The notes below the pieces were generated by a model. The model ran no database searches and was not told the origin of the DNA. It saw nothing but the letters and a program-made list of their open reading frames with translations. 64,000 bases of DNA from Eukaryota sp. TZLM1-RC (taxonomy: Eukaryota > Metamonada: BaSk clade): assembly GCA_040285825.1 (NCBI GenBank), contig JAUPSS010000002.1, positions 1,178,001-1,242,000 on the forward strand, read 5' to 3'. Made by a program: the position numbers and the translations under genes. Of the stretch, positions 39,807 through 48,827 are shown in pieces (position 1 is the stretch's first letter; each line of letters opens with the position of its first letter).

Positions 39807-40139
39807 GAAACCAATAACGATTGTTCAGCAGTTCTTTGGTTTCATTTAGCTTTGTGAAATAACATTCGGCTTTGAATCCAAATTGTAGAAGCCTGGAGAC
39901 CAACGGGATAAAGGCGAGAGAACGTCCCTTTCTGTAACCTCAGGGCAGTGACACTGGGCGCAGTTCTTGTGCCCAGTGCTCATGTAATTTTATATAATCT
40001 AATATATATTATAATTTTATATTTATAGTATTCATATTTTTTTTCTTCCTTCCTCTACATAAAACCGTTTAACTTAAAACCTGGCTGAACTGCGATCATT
40101 GCTTCTATTCTTTCTTGTTGATGCCTGAATCAGTTTCTG
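39807..40139. other. Intergenic stretch with a strong hairpin
   Basis: About 330 bp between a Fanzor relic and a LINE. At 39,952-39,978 CACTGGGC and GCCCAGTG form a perfect 8-bp stem around an 11-nt loop. The 80 bp before it is locally GC-rich and has a possible GGGA/TCCC stem (39,904-39,930). It could be a structured RNA. I cannot name one. Confidence 0.35.
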
Positions 40140-40145
40140 ATTCTA

Positions 40146-40688
40146 ATGGAGTCAAAAGAAAGAACGACAGACAACAAGATGCTCAAAACGTCCTTTCCAC
40201 CTCTCCTCCTCAACCTCTTCTCTCTTCATTTTTGGACAAAAAAAATTTCTGATCAAGAATTTTTAGGAAATCACGATGAAAACAAAGTTTGTTCAAAAAC
40301 GAAGCCACGTCCCTACAGATGCTCAAAGTGTCAACAACAAGGACATAATGCTCCAACATGCCCCAATGTTGGAAAAAATGATGTGACAAATTCTGAAGCA
40401 AAATGTAAAAGAAAATTTATTAGAAGAAAGGATTCTAAGGTAGAACCAATAAATGATTCTCCACAAGTTGTTGCAAAACCAGTTAGCAATCGATTGAAGC
40501 ACAAAACTTGCAACAATTGTGGTATTTCTTTTAGAAAAAATGCAAAAGGAAAAACTTCTGATCGATGCTTGAAATGCCGCATAGTTGATAACTACCATCC
40601 TTCAATAAAAATACCTCAAGAAATTCATCGGACAAAATGCAATGAATTTGCTTTCGTTTTTAAAAGATTTTTGGATCAATTATGTTAA
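40146..40688 (+). pseudogene. LINE family 1 N-terminal zinc-knuckle region
   Basis: 180 codons, ATG 40146, ending TAA. It contains YRCSKCQQQGHNAPTCPN, a perfect CX2CX4HX4C zinc knuckle, and CNNCGISFRKN...DRCLKC, a second four-Cys cluster, with many Lys/Arg between, suiting nucleic-acid binding to the element's own RNA or target DNA. The stop before the RT may be a mutation or may mark a separate ORF1. About 300 bp of decayed coding DNA (PGVKAPNNENT-like) lies between it and the RT frame. Confidence 0.75.
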
Positions 40689-40997
40689 GGAAAGTATGCT
40701 ATCAATATTCTTTGGGAATTTTTTGGTTCTTTTTGTCCTCCTTTTGAACAAAATTTCGTAAATAATTCCGAAGATTTAACTAATATAGCACCGAGAAATC
40801 AGTCATTCGAGAAATTAAGTAAAATTTTTGAAGACAAATGCTTTGACAACAAATGGTCCAAGGCTTTGTCAGCTTTAAGCCCTGGAGTTAAAGCACCCAA
40901 CAATGAAAATACAATAGATAACCCAAAAATACTTCATCCTTATGAAGACCCTATAATGGATCAAAATTTTTACGGCACTTACTGAGAAAATTATCCA

Positions 40998-42512
40998 TTG
41001 TTGTCATCAGAAGTGGTTTTGGTGATAAAAAAGAGACCACGCGGTAAGTCTGCTGGACTTTCTGGTATTACTATTGATCATGTAAAAGACGCAATTATTT
41101 CTTTAGAGGATTGTCTTGGTTTATTAACCAAATTTTTGAACAAAATATTGAATGGTCAACTCAGATATCCAGATGAATTGAGAAGTTCTCGTTTGACTGC
41201 ACTTGTCAAAAATTCAAAAATGCATGCTCGTCCAATTGCAGTCTCTGAGAGCCTAAAAATTATTTTTTCAGCATGTTGCTTAAGCAGGTTCAATGAAAAA
41301 GCTAAAAAGATTTTATTACCCTTTCAATATGGAATTAATACCACTGATGGAGTCTCTTCAGCGATATTTGCTACTCATGTATTATTTCGTCAAAATGAAT
41401 CCAATGTTTGTATGTCATTGGATTTTAGTAATGCATTCAATTCACTCAGTCGTCGCAGTATCCATGGTGCTCTATTGCAATATATGCCAGAATTAATGCC
41501 GTATTTTCAATCAACATATAGCACATGTTCTAATTTACATTTTGGTGATAGCATTTTGAGTTCATCAAGTGGGGTTCAGCAAGGAGATCCGTTAGGACCT
41601 CTTTTGTTTTGTTTGGCCATTCATCCAATTTTATTGCAAATTCAAGAGATGTTACCTTCGCTAAAATTGATGGCATATATGGATGATGTTGTGCTTATTG
41701 GTGATTTAAATATTGTGAAACAAGCAACTGTATGTTGCCAGTAGATTCCTTTTTAGAACCGCTGTTATCAAAATTAATTCTTGATGATCCCAATATTGAT
41801 AGTACGCGTTACAACAGAGCTTCTATGGGTCTGACTAGAGGTGATCTAGTTGTTCCTCGTTTAAATGGTAGTTTTACTATTTTGGACGCCATGTCTATTG
41901 ACCCTTGAAATTCCTCTAAGGAACATCTCATTAACTCGGATGTAAATAATCCTCTTCTTGCAGGCGAAAAATATAAAATTGCTAAATATGCGAAACCCAT
42001 TTCCTCGGTTAATGAAAATTCTCATGCCCAATATAATTTATGTCCATTTGTTTTTTCTTTGCTTGGATCTCTAGGTAAGGCTGCTATGGCTTTCCTTGAG
42101 GATTTTGTTGTAGTTGTAAAGGAAAGAACTGGAAGAATTTTCAATCGTGTTTACTGGCAAAACAGGATTGTATTTTCTGTTTTTAAGGGAATGGTAAAAC
42201 TAATTTCTGAATCTTTAGCAATTAATTGTTTTGATGTAGGGGAGGCAGGTTTTGAGGATGTGGAGTTTTATTTGTGTATTTCATATTTGTTGTTGAATAA
42301 ATGATTTTGAAAAAGCAACTGTATGTTTCAAAGAATGATTTACCAAAATTGGTCTCCGACTTAATTTACTTAAATGTGTTTTGTTATCGAATTCTCCAGT
42401 TTCCACAATAGTTGATGTTATTGAAATTCAAGCCAAATTATATTCAATTGATGCTATTCGCCATTTGGGTTCATTTTTAGGAAACAATAGTGAAATAATC
42501 AAAAAATAGTTT
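40998..42512 (+). pseudogene. LINE family 1 reverse transcriptase domain, interrupted by another LINE
   Basis: The open stretch 40,998-41,744 holds RGKSAGLSGITIDHVKDAI, RPIAVSESLKII, motif A VCMSLDFSNAFNSLSR (catalytic Asp), motif B SSGVQQGDPLGPLLF and motif C LMAYMDDVVLIG. At 41,737 the frame enters an inserted LINE. It resumes at 42,313 with ATVCFKE, a TGA, then FTKIGLRLNLLKCVLLS (thumb-side conserved block) and ends at TAG 42,507. The catalytic residues are intact. The insertion and stops inactivate it. Confidence 0.88.
41737..42312 (+). mobile_element. 5'-truncated LINE, family 3, inserted into the family 1 RT with a 15-bp target duplication
   Basis: The direct repeat aagcaactgtatgtt (41,722-41,736 and 42,313-42,327) flanks the insertion exactly. 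Inside, the C-terminal domain of another LINE is read: LTRGDLVVPR...TILDAMSIDP, then HAQYNLCPFVFSLLGSLGKAAMAFLEDF and WQNRIVFSVFKG, ending GVGEAGFEDVEF. It has one early TGA. The 3' tail is gttgaataaatgattttgaaa. This is the reference copy for the relics at 5.94-7.85 kb. Confidence 0.92.
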
Positions 42513-42518
42513 GAAAAG

Positions 42519-43905
42519 TTGAACTCAATTTCTGACAAAATTGGCCGAATAATGAATTTAGATATACAAAAACACATCAAATTTACCATTATAAGACTAT
42601 GTTTTAGTTCCAATTATAATCATATATTTCGATCTACAAATCCTCTCGTCACTAGACCTTTGGCTCAGAAGTTTAATGAATTACGTGCAAAAGTTCTGTC
42701 TCAATTACTGGGATGTAAAATGTTTCAAATTCCAGATCATGCTTACCTTAGTCCACATTATGGCGGTTTAGGGCGGACGAAGGCTTCTATTCTTACCTCG
42801 TGTGCTTTTGTTGGTGGATGCAGAAATGCAATCTTTGAGTTTTCCGAAAGATTTGCAGATTGGGAAGATTTATTGATGACAACGCAAAGTCCCACTGTTT
42901 TTGCATTAAATGAAGAAATTTCAAAAATTGATGTAGAAAAATGGGGTCGACGTTTTCCCCAATCATTCAATGACAATATTCCAGAAAACAATGTTTTAAA
43001 TCTGAAATACACTCTTCGAACATTAGAGAAACGATTGACTGGAATGCATGAAAAAGATCTTTATAATAATATATGCAGCTCGGCTGTTTTAAATCAAGAT
43101 CTTCACTCATTGTTATTGGAAAAGGGTGTTTGTGAAAACAAGGCATCAGATTCTTCACTTTTTGTAACCATTGTACCACGAAGATTTGGATTGTGTGCCA
43201 CTAATGAAGCATTTATAACAAAACTGAGATTATATTTGAATATCCCCATTAATCAATTATTATCTAAAGAAAAATGTATTTGTTCGAATTCACCTCAACT
43301 CACTTTGCGCCATGCTCTGAATTGCTCTAAATTCATAACTTATCGTTCTTCATTACATGATGCTGTTAGAGACACTGTTTTCAATATGGCACAAACTGCA
43401 GGAATATCGTGTATCAAAGAGCCCCTGCTGAAGGAAACACTTTCTCTGAATAGTTTTGGTTCTGATGATAGAGGTGATCTATACTGTGATTGGATTGATA
43501 ATTCTGAAGCTATTGTTGACTTTGTATCATGTAATGTTGCAAATGATACTTTGGTTCACAGAAAAAAACTTAATCCTGTGGCTGCTCTGGATTTTAAAGC
43601 AAAAGAGAAACATAGAAAATATGATAAAGATATTGAAGAGGCTAATGTCGATAGAAATACACAGCTGGTTTTATTGCTTTCCAATTTTCGATAAATGGAA
43701 GATTATCAGATGAAGCAGAAACTTTGTTGAATAACTTCCAGAAAATGGTGCAAGAAAAAACAATGAGAAGATTTGATATTTATTTATGGCGTTCACGAAT
43801 TCAATTTGCCATTATTAATAGATTACCTCGGTTTTTCAATCGAATCAGAGAAGCTTTAGCTAGACAGCAAGCAGATCAAAATTTTGTAGAGGAAATTCAA
43901 TAAAT
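42519..43905 (+). pseudogene. LINE family 1 linker, CCHC and endonuclease region
   Basis: 391 codons open from 42,519 to 43,694, then a one-base shift (one T fewer in the ttttattgcttt run) and the tail to 43,903. It includes a thumb/linker region ARPLAQ-type helices (TRPLAQKFNELRAKVLSQLL), HYGGLGRTKASILTS, the CCHC motif ICSNSPQLTLRHALNC, SLHDAVRDTVF, RGDLYCDW...IVDFVSC and EKHRKYDKDIEE. The RGD...VDF...K..KY spacing matches a PD-(D/E)XK nuclease as found C-terminal in R2-like LINEs; that assignment is from motif shape only. Confidence 0.85.
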
Positions 43906-44207
43906 AAAGAGAAAATTATTCATATAATTGGGCAGATATTGGTGGTGGTTAACAAATATGTTCAAAACGAAACTGTAAATACAGCTTTAAGCAACAAGTG
44001 ATTTGAATACGTAACTGTTGAAATTTTAAAGCAGTTTCTCTCAATTTGAGTATCTATTTGAATGTTTAACCATTGAATTGACGGTTGCTCGAATGGTTTC
44101 ATAAGATGATAAAATGTATTTGTCTTTCTGTAACATGACGAAAAGTTTCAGACAAAGGATACAATCATGAAGCCCATATTGAATCGAATTTTAGCACCAT
44201 GGCTGAT
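43906..44207. other. Unassigned stretch after the LINE
   Basis: About 300 bp, AT-rich, with no recognisable gene. No satellite follows this LINE copy, unlike the one at 9.56 kb. Confidence 0.35.
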
Positions 44208-44663
44208 TCAACGCCTGATTCTCTTTCTGGGACCAGGATTTGCTTCAACATCTTCATCCATTGTTACATCAACAGTATATGGGTTTGTTGATAGAAGATG
44301 TTGGCAGCTACTGGATTGAAAAGATAAATAATAGACATAATAATCAAACTCAACATTATCAAAATAACAATTTAAGACACAACATCCCATATCTAAAGTG
44401 CAAGAATCTAAATTGCAAAAATGAACAAACTCATAAACATCAAAACAACAATGTAAAACAAAACATATACAAAAGAAACATCCCACATCTACAGTACAAG
44501 TACGTAAACCACAAAAAACAACAAACTCAAAAACATCAAGACAACAATTCAAAACAAAACATAAACAAGAAAAACATCCCATATTCAAAGTACAAGTACC
44601 TAAACCAAAACAATCAACAAAATCAAGAACAACAATGTAACAACAATGTAAAATAAAACACAA
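44208..44663 (-). CDS. Cys-rich repeat reading frame ending in a 2A-like motif (putative)
   Basis: An open minus-strand frame of 151 codons without an ATG near its upstream edge. The first 100 codons are a 32-residue repeat, low-complexity and rich in Cys, Phe, Leu and Val (for example CFFCICFVLHCCFDVYEF), dictated by the 96-bp DNA repeat. It then changes to non-repetitive SSSCQHLLSTNPYTVDVTMD and EDVEANPGPRKRIRR, stop. DVEANPGP satisfies the 2A ribosome-skipping consensus D-(V/I)-E-x-N-P-G-P. The frame may be chance in the repeat part; the 2A part looks like a relic of a retroelement 5' end. Confidence 0.35.
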   Translation of the reverse strand: MCFILHCCYIVVLDFVDCFGLGTCTLNMGCFSCLCFVLNCCLDVFEFVVFCGLRTCTVDVGCFFCICFVLHCCFDVYEFVHFCNLDSCTLDMGCCVLNCYFDNVEFDYYVYYLSFQSSSCQHLLSTNPYTVDVTMDEDVEANPGPRKRIRR

Positions 44664-44785
44664 AGAAGAACAACCTCCCGTATTTACAATAATAAAAGCT
44701 AAACCACAAAAAACAACAACTCAATAACATCAAAATAGCAATTCAAAACAAAACACAAAGGAGAACATCCCATATCCAAAGTGAT
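44330..44785. repeat. 96-bp tandem repeat, about 4.5 copies
   Basis: The anchor aacatccc (or aacctccc) recurs at 44,381, 44,477, 44,573, 44,672 and 44,764, giving spacings of 96, 96, 99 and 92 bp. Each unit has a-rich sequence with caaaacaaaaca-type runs followed by a variant of atctaaagtacaagtacctaaacc. Units differ from each other by 10-20% by eye. Confidence 0.88.
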
Positions 44786-44819
44786 TAGCACCATTATTGA
44801 TTCAACAGCACCCATATCA

Positions 44820-45095
44820 TGACTCACATGATGACTGAAAACAGAACGATGATTCCGATAAGAAATCGAGGCTCTGACCTTCCGTCTATTTCTGTAAATC
44901 AGGATGACTGTTCCCGACTGAGGAGTTCGGGAGGAAGTACTCTTCTGTTCTTTGAAGAACAGGTTGAAGAGGAGGTGGGAACTGAATCCGTAACCTCGTT
45001 ATCCTTTTTCTCGTCTAGCTGCATGATGTTAGAAGAATGGGAGGAGTCAAGATAATCTCGCTGTCTGACACGATGTCTGACATGCTGATTGCAAT
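44820..45095 (-). pseudogene. Relic of a Ty3-type gag start
   Basis: On the minus strand the sequence cagcatgtcagacatc matches the gag start of Ty3 copy 1, and in a neighbouring frame SSNIMQLDEKKDNEVTDS and VPTSSSTCSS resemble its Ser/Pro/Glu-rich N-terminal part. Only about 80 codons remain. The similarity is modest. Confidence 0.4.
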
Positions 45096-45668
45096 TTCAA
45101 ATTGATTGCAAATTTTCACAATGATATCAAATGCCTATCGACTGTATCTCTATATGTGGTCATCAACATCAGCTCGATTTACCCTCTAGCTCTTCTGGTC
45201 GTTGTTACTCCGTCTAAACTCTATGTTTTTTTAGTTTCCTTCTCCTTCCTTTACATCTTGTCCTCTTCCCATTCAGCTATCTCAACAATTCTCCCTTCCT
45301 CTCTTCCTTTCTGTTCCGACGGGACCTATTACCAATGGAACGATTGTTTCCTTTGTTTTGTCATTTGTTCTGAGAATTGCGTTGCAAGCTTGGTAGTCGA
45401 AATAAGCACTACATGTCACTGTTTGAATTGGTGTTTTCTGAGGAAAATAATTCAAACACATACAAATTCATATTTGGGGTCTGATAAATATTTAGTAAAA
45501 TTTGATATATCTCTAGTTGATGGTTTTTCAGTTGTTATGTTTTTTACCTCTATTAATATTTGATGATTATTATAATTCATCTCAATAACAGAAATAGAAT
45601 TCTTCTTAAGAATTAATTTGATCAAATCCCATTTGTTCAAACATCTTACAAACAGCACTCTCTCCAAC
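45096..45668. other. Unassigned region upstream of the thioredoxin-fold gene
   Basis: Frames of 153 codons (plus) and 72 codons (minus, ISVIEMNYNNHQILIEVKN ...) occupy this stretch, but neither has motifs I recognise. It could be the continuation of the retroelement relic. Confidence 0.3.
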
Positions 45669-46031
45669 ATGGATCGTATATGTGACGAAGATCTACTATT
45701 TGTTTTGATTCTTGACAGTGACTGTCCTATCTCACAGTCGTCATTAACACATTTCGTTGCTTTTCAACAAACAGATCATCTATTTAGTCGTAAATCGATT
45801 GCAATTGACTATAAAGAGGCGGAAGAGTTTTGCAACAAACACGGAGTTTTTGCTTTGCCCACTTTGATGGTGTTTAAGTTAGGAGAACCTTTGGTTTTTC
45901 TTGACCGAACAGAAGTTCCTAGTCGCTTGTACTCTGGACCTATTTCAGAGCAGATATTGAAGGAAATAACTACAACAATGTCATTTATTCTGTCTAATCT
46001 CGAAGACTATCATTGTATCCGAATGGAGTAG
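45669..46031 (+). CDS. Thioredoxin-fold protein lacking the CxxC active site
   Basis: 120 residues from ATG 45669, TAG stop. It follows the thioredoxin order: strand FVLILDSDCPIS (where the CGPC site would be, only one Cys is present), helix, RKSIAIDYKEAEEFCNKHGV, then FALPTLMVFKLGEPLVFL with the diagnostic cis-Pro, and a final helix. Without CxxC it cannot act as a standard disulfide reductase; similar redox-inactive thioredoxin-like proteins serve as adaptors or chaperone partners. No signal peptide. It converges with the small Cys-rich gene, 19 bp away. Confidence 0.72.
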   Translation: MDRICDEDLLFVLILDSDCPISQSSLTHFVAFQQTDHLFSRKSIAIDYKEAEEFCNKHGVFALPTLMVFKLGEPLVFLDRTEVPSRLYSGPISEQILKEITTTMSFILSNLEDYHCIRME

Positions 46032-46050
46032 AATGTACATAATAAACTAA

Positions 46051-46266
46051 CTAATTGAATTGAGGAAAATCAGAACCACCAAAAGCAATCACTTTCGTGC
46101 CTTGTTGTGCAGTACTAGAGACAAATGATCCACAAGAGTTGCGAGATGGACAACTGGCACATTTCGATACCGACCCATTACATGAAGGAGCTTGGCTTGA
46201 AGTAGTAGCTGATGGACAGTTGTTGCGAGAAGGGCAACTGGAACAATTTTGAGGGTTGCAATTCAT
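46051..46266 (-). CDS. Small Cys-rich protein with two CX2CX5C motifs
   Basis: 71 residues from ATG 46266, TAG stop. Two repeats, CSSCPSRNNCPS and CASCPSRNSCGS, each CX2CX5C, with extra Cys before each (NCNPQN, CNGSVSK). The same CX2CX5C with an upstream Cys forms the N-terminal 4Fe-4S site of NUBP1/Nbp35, but no P-loop ATPase follows. A metal-binding or disulfide-rich role is likely; nothing more specific is supported. The frame extends about 8 codons upstream (ending FKNSVCP) without another ATG, so a short first exon is possible. Confidence 0.5.
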   Translation of the reverse strand: MNCNPQNCSSCPSRNNCPSATTSSQAPSCNGSVSKCASCPSRNSCGSFVSSTAQQGTKVIAFGGSDFPQFN

Positions 46267-46329
46267 TGGACAAACTGAGTTTTTGAACAAGCAGAGTTTT
46301 TGGAGTTGCTAAAAAGTTCGAAAAGTGTC

Positions 46330-47510
46330 AATCATCCTCATCTCCCTTATTTGATAACAATGAGTGAAGATCTTGACCTAGAACAGTCAAGCTGCATATA
46401 CCTTCAAAAGGATCATCTTCATACAATTGGGTTAAACCTTTCGGCCAATCAGTCATCAAATTCTTCGTTGTTTGTGACCATGTTACCATGAAGACTTGGA
46501 CTGTGTGCAACTAATGAAGCGTTTATACCAAAAATGAGATTATATTTGAATATCCCCTTTAATCAATTTATATCAAAAGAAAAATGTATTTGTTCGAATT
46601 CACCACAGCTGATTTTGCGTCATGCTCTGAATTGTTCAAAACTGATAACTTATCGTTCTTCATTACATGATGCTGTAGAGACCAACTATATGCTATGTGC
46701 AAAAGTCATCACATTGAAGCTTTTGTTGAACCTATTGTGCGTATTTTGTCAACTGAAAATGAAGATGAAAATACTTTTGGGAAACGCCGTGCTGATTTAG
46801 TTACACCAGAGTCTGATGGTGTGATAAAAGTTGTTGATTTCGTCACTGTTGATGTTTGTAAGGATTCAGCAATTGAATTTGCTAAAAAAGATGAAACTTC
46901 ACTTAACTTTGCTGAAAAGTGCAAAATCAAAAGGTACAACGAACCCTTATCTCAGCTAGGAAGTGTTGAGCATGTAAAGTATCAGCTGGTTCCGTTTGTT
47001 GTTTCACTTTTTGGTAACTTTGAAATATCTGACATTAAATATCTCGGTTTCAGAAGTTTAATCAAAGAAAGAGCAGGAAAAGAATTAAACTTCAATTTAT
47101 GGCACAATAGAATTGTTTTCAGTATTCTTAAAGCAATTCCCGAAATGATAACCAAATCACTGTTACAATTAGGAATAGAGTGTGAGAATCGCGCATTGAA
47201 GAGGATTGTTGATCTTGATGCGTGTATTGAGGATATTGAGTTCTAGTTTTTTGTTGAGTTGTTTTGTATGCGTTTCAAAATAAAAAAATTCCAAAAAAAT
47301 GATTCAAGAAAAAACAATGAAAAGATTTGATATCTTTTTATGGCGCTCTCGAATTCAATTTGCCATTGTTAATGGATTAACTCGATTTTTCAATAGAATC
47401 AAAGAAGCTTTAGCTAGACAGCAAGCAGATCAAGGTTTTGTAGAGGAGTTCAATGAATTTCGTCCCATTAGTTATGAGTTTATCTAGTTAAGTGTGGAAG
47501 TTTAATAAAA
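46330..47510 (+). mobile_element. Chimeric LINE: family 1 with an embedded family 6 C-terminus
   Basis: 46,330-46,685 is family 1 up to SLHDAV. The sequence then switches to another LINE (MCKSHHIEAFVEPIV), and family 1 returns at 47,300 with EKTMKRFDIFLWRSRIQF and its usual 3' UTR to 47,510. The family 1 endonuclease segment is replaced rather than just interrupted. Confidence 0.8.
46688..47290 (+). mobile_element. LINE family 6 C-terminal part
   Basis: 183 codons open to TAG 47,246: EPIVRIL, KRRADLVTPESDG...KVVDFVTVDVC, CKIKRYNEPL (RxD...VDF...K..RY endonuclease pattern), QLVPFVVSLFGN, LWHNRIVFSILKAIPEMITK and a terminal RIVDLDACIEDIEF. The frame is intact over its whole length, suggesting a relatively young insertion. 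Confidence 0.85.
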
Positions 47511-48472
47511 GTTCATAAACCTTTCGGCAATGTTTGAAGAGTCTTTATTAAGTATTACTACATGTCTCTTCATTATAACTTACAATTGATTTTTTTCCTT
47601 TTTGGTAAGTCGAATGTGGAAATTTCTTTATTTAATGCCAAAACAGTTCAGTTTTTGGGTAATTTGCATCCTATTAATTTTGACAGTCTCTATGCTCGCA
47701 ATTCATCACACTTCCGGGGCAGGTGTTCAGCGATAAGAAGACATGGACCACGGAAATTGATTAAGAGAGCAATGAAACACAGTTTACCTTCTGTAAATTT
47801 GATAATAACTAAAAACAATAAGTAAACTGTCCGATTTACACTCAATGATTATTACATTCCTTTTGGTCTACATTAGTAAAGAACAAGTGAGGAGCTACTC
47901 TATTATACGTTTGGAGCACTGATGCAACCCTTTCTCAATAGATGCGACATTCAATGTTTTGACAACACAGCAGTGTATAACACGGGGTTACTTTCTCATG
48001 TCATTTCTATATTTCAAATTTGTTGGACTTCTGGTATTCTAATTTGACACTCGAAAGCACCACCATCATATTATTTCGTTTTCGTGCAAACGAAAGTGAA
48101 AAATCAGTTTTAACTTCCTTTGTCGCTTGGTTCTGTCCTAGAAATCGTCCTCATCGATTTTATTTAACATTAGATTTATTTGCAATGTATTTGGCTTTGA
48201 CACTTAGGTATTGCTTAACCTAAAATGCTTGCATTCATGAACCTTCACTACATTTAGAACATTCATCAAGAAATGAATAAAAGTACAAACATTCATTATT
48301 TTAAACAAAAGAAGATTGTGTAAATCATCCTCACTAATCCACTATTTGATTGATTTCCATGATTTCCACGTTCAGAATAATATTGGAACCTGAACTGAAA
48401 CGAACCTAGCAAGACTATACTGAACTGAACATGAACCGGTACAATACAAAATGAGTCATTTTTTATGAACCA
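47511..48472. other. Unassigned region
   Basis: About 960 bp. A frame at 47,562-47,825 (87 codons) contains FDSLYARNSSHFRGRCSAIR and RHGPRKLIKRAMKHS; a link to the segment before RuvC-II in Fanzors is conceivable but too weak to call. The remainder (47.83-48.47 kb) shows nothing recognised. Confidence 0.3.
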
Positions 48473-48810
48473 GTTGCTGTTGTTTCAATTCCGAGAAAGC
48501 GGAGAAAACAGTTTAAACATTCCGATGGTACAGAAATCCTAGGCCATGGAAGAGGCACGAGATGTCTATTCGTCACGGGCTAACCATGTGTAAATCAAAA
48601 GAAAGTTTGTGAAACAGAGAACGAAATGCTTCGCTGAATATGTTGGCAGTGATGGAAGCACATGTAAATGGTGGAGATAGAATGGAATACCTACAGAGAG
48701 CCAAGGTTGATGAAGGTTCAAAGAAAATGGTATCAAAGAGAAAATCTTCCACTTCTCAAAAACTCAGTCCCTCAACATCGGTGTAAAAAGGACACTTATT
48801 TCGTTGTTTT
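48473..48810 (+). pseudogene. Fanzor family 3 C-terminal tail, copy F (upstream of GRWD1)
   Basis: Near-identical to 27,225-27,560. In the frame of copy E it reads SIRHGLTMCKSKESL, TGA, NRERNASLNMLAVMEAHVNGG and the same Ser/Lys-rich tail to TAA 48,786. The RuvC-III Asp is Glu here (NRE). The same TGA is present as in copy E, so the stop predates the duplication. It ends about 18 bp before the GRWD1 ATG. Confidence 0.88.
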
Positions 48811-48827
48811 AGTCAACTTCCATAAGA

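Larger units (their letters stand above)
40140..43905 (+). mobile_element. LINE family 1, longest copy (zinc knuckle, RT, CCHC, endonuclease)
   Basis: The order is an N-terminal zinc-knuckle frame, an RT domain, a linker, the CCHC motif and the endonuclease/C-terminal region identical in type to the truncated copies at 8.6, 10.1 and 16.6 kb. It defines the architecture of the family: one protein-coding unit with RT followed by a C-terminal restriction-like endonuclease and no apurinic endonuclease, as in R2/NeSL-type LINEs. It carries stops or shifts at about 40,688, 42,333 (TGA), 42,507 (TAG) and 43,670 and a 576-bp foreign insertion, so this copy is dead. Confidence 0.85.

Noticed and set aside
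26500-43905. Genome-wide reassignment of TGA to Trp
   Set aside because: Host genes encode Trp with TGG and contain no internal TGA; the in-frame TGA codons occur only in otherwise decayed elements. I kept only the observation that TGA is unused as a stop.
44330-44785. CRISPR-like array
   Set aside because: The 96-bp units are contiguous and have no unique spacers; the organism is eukaryotic.
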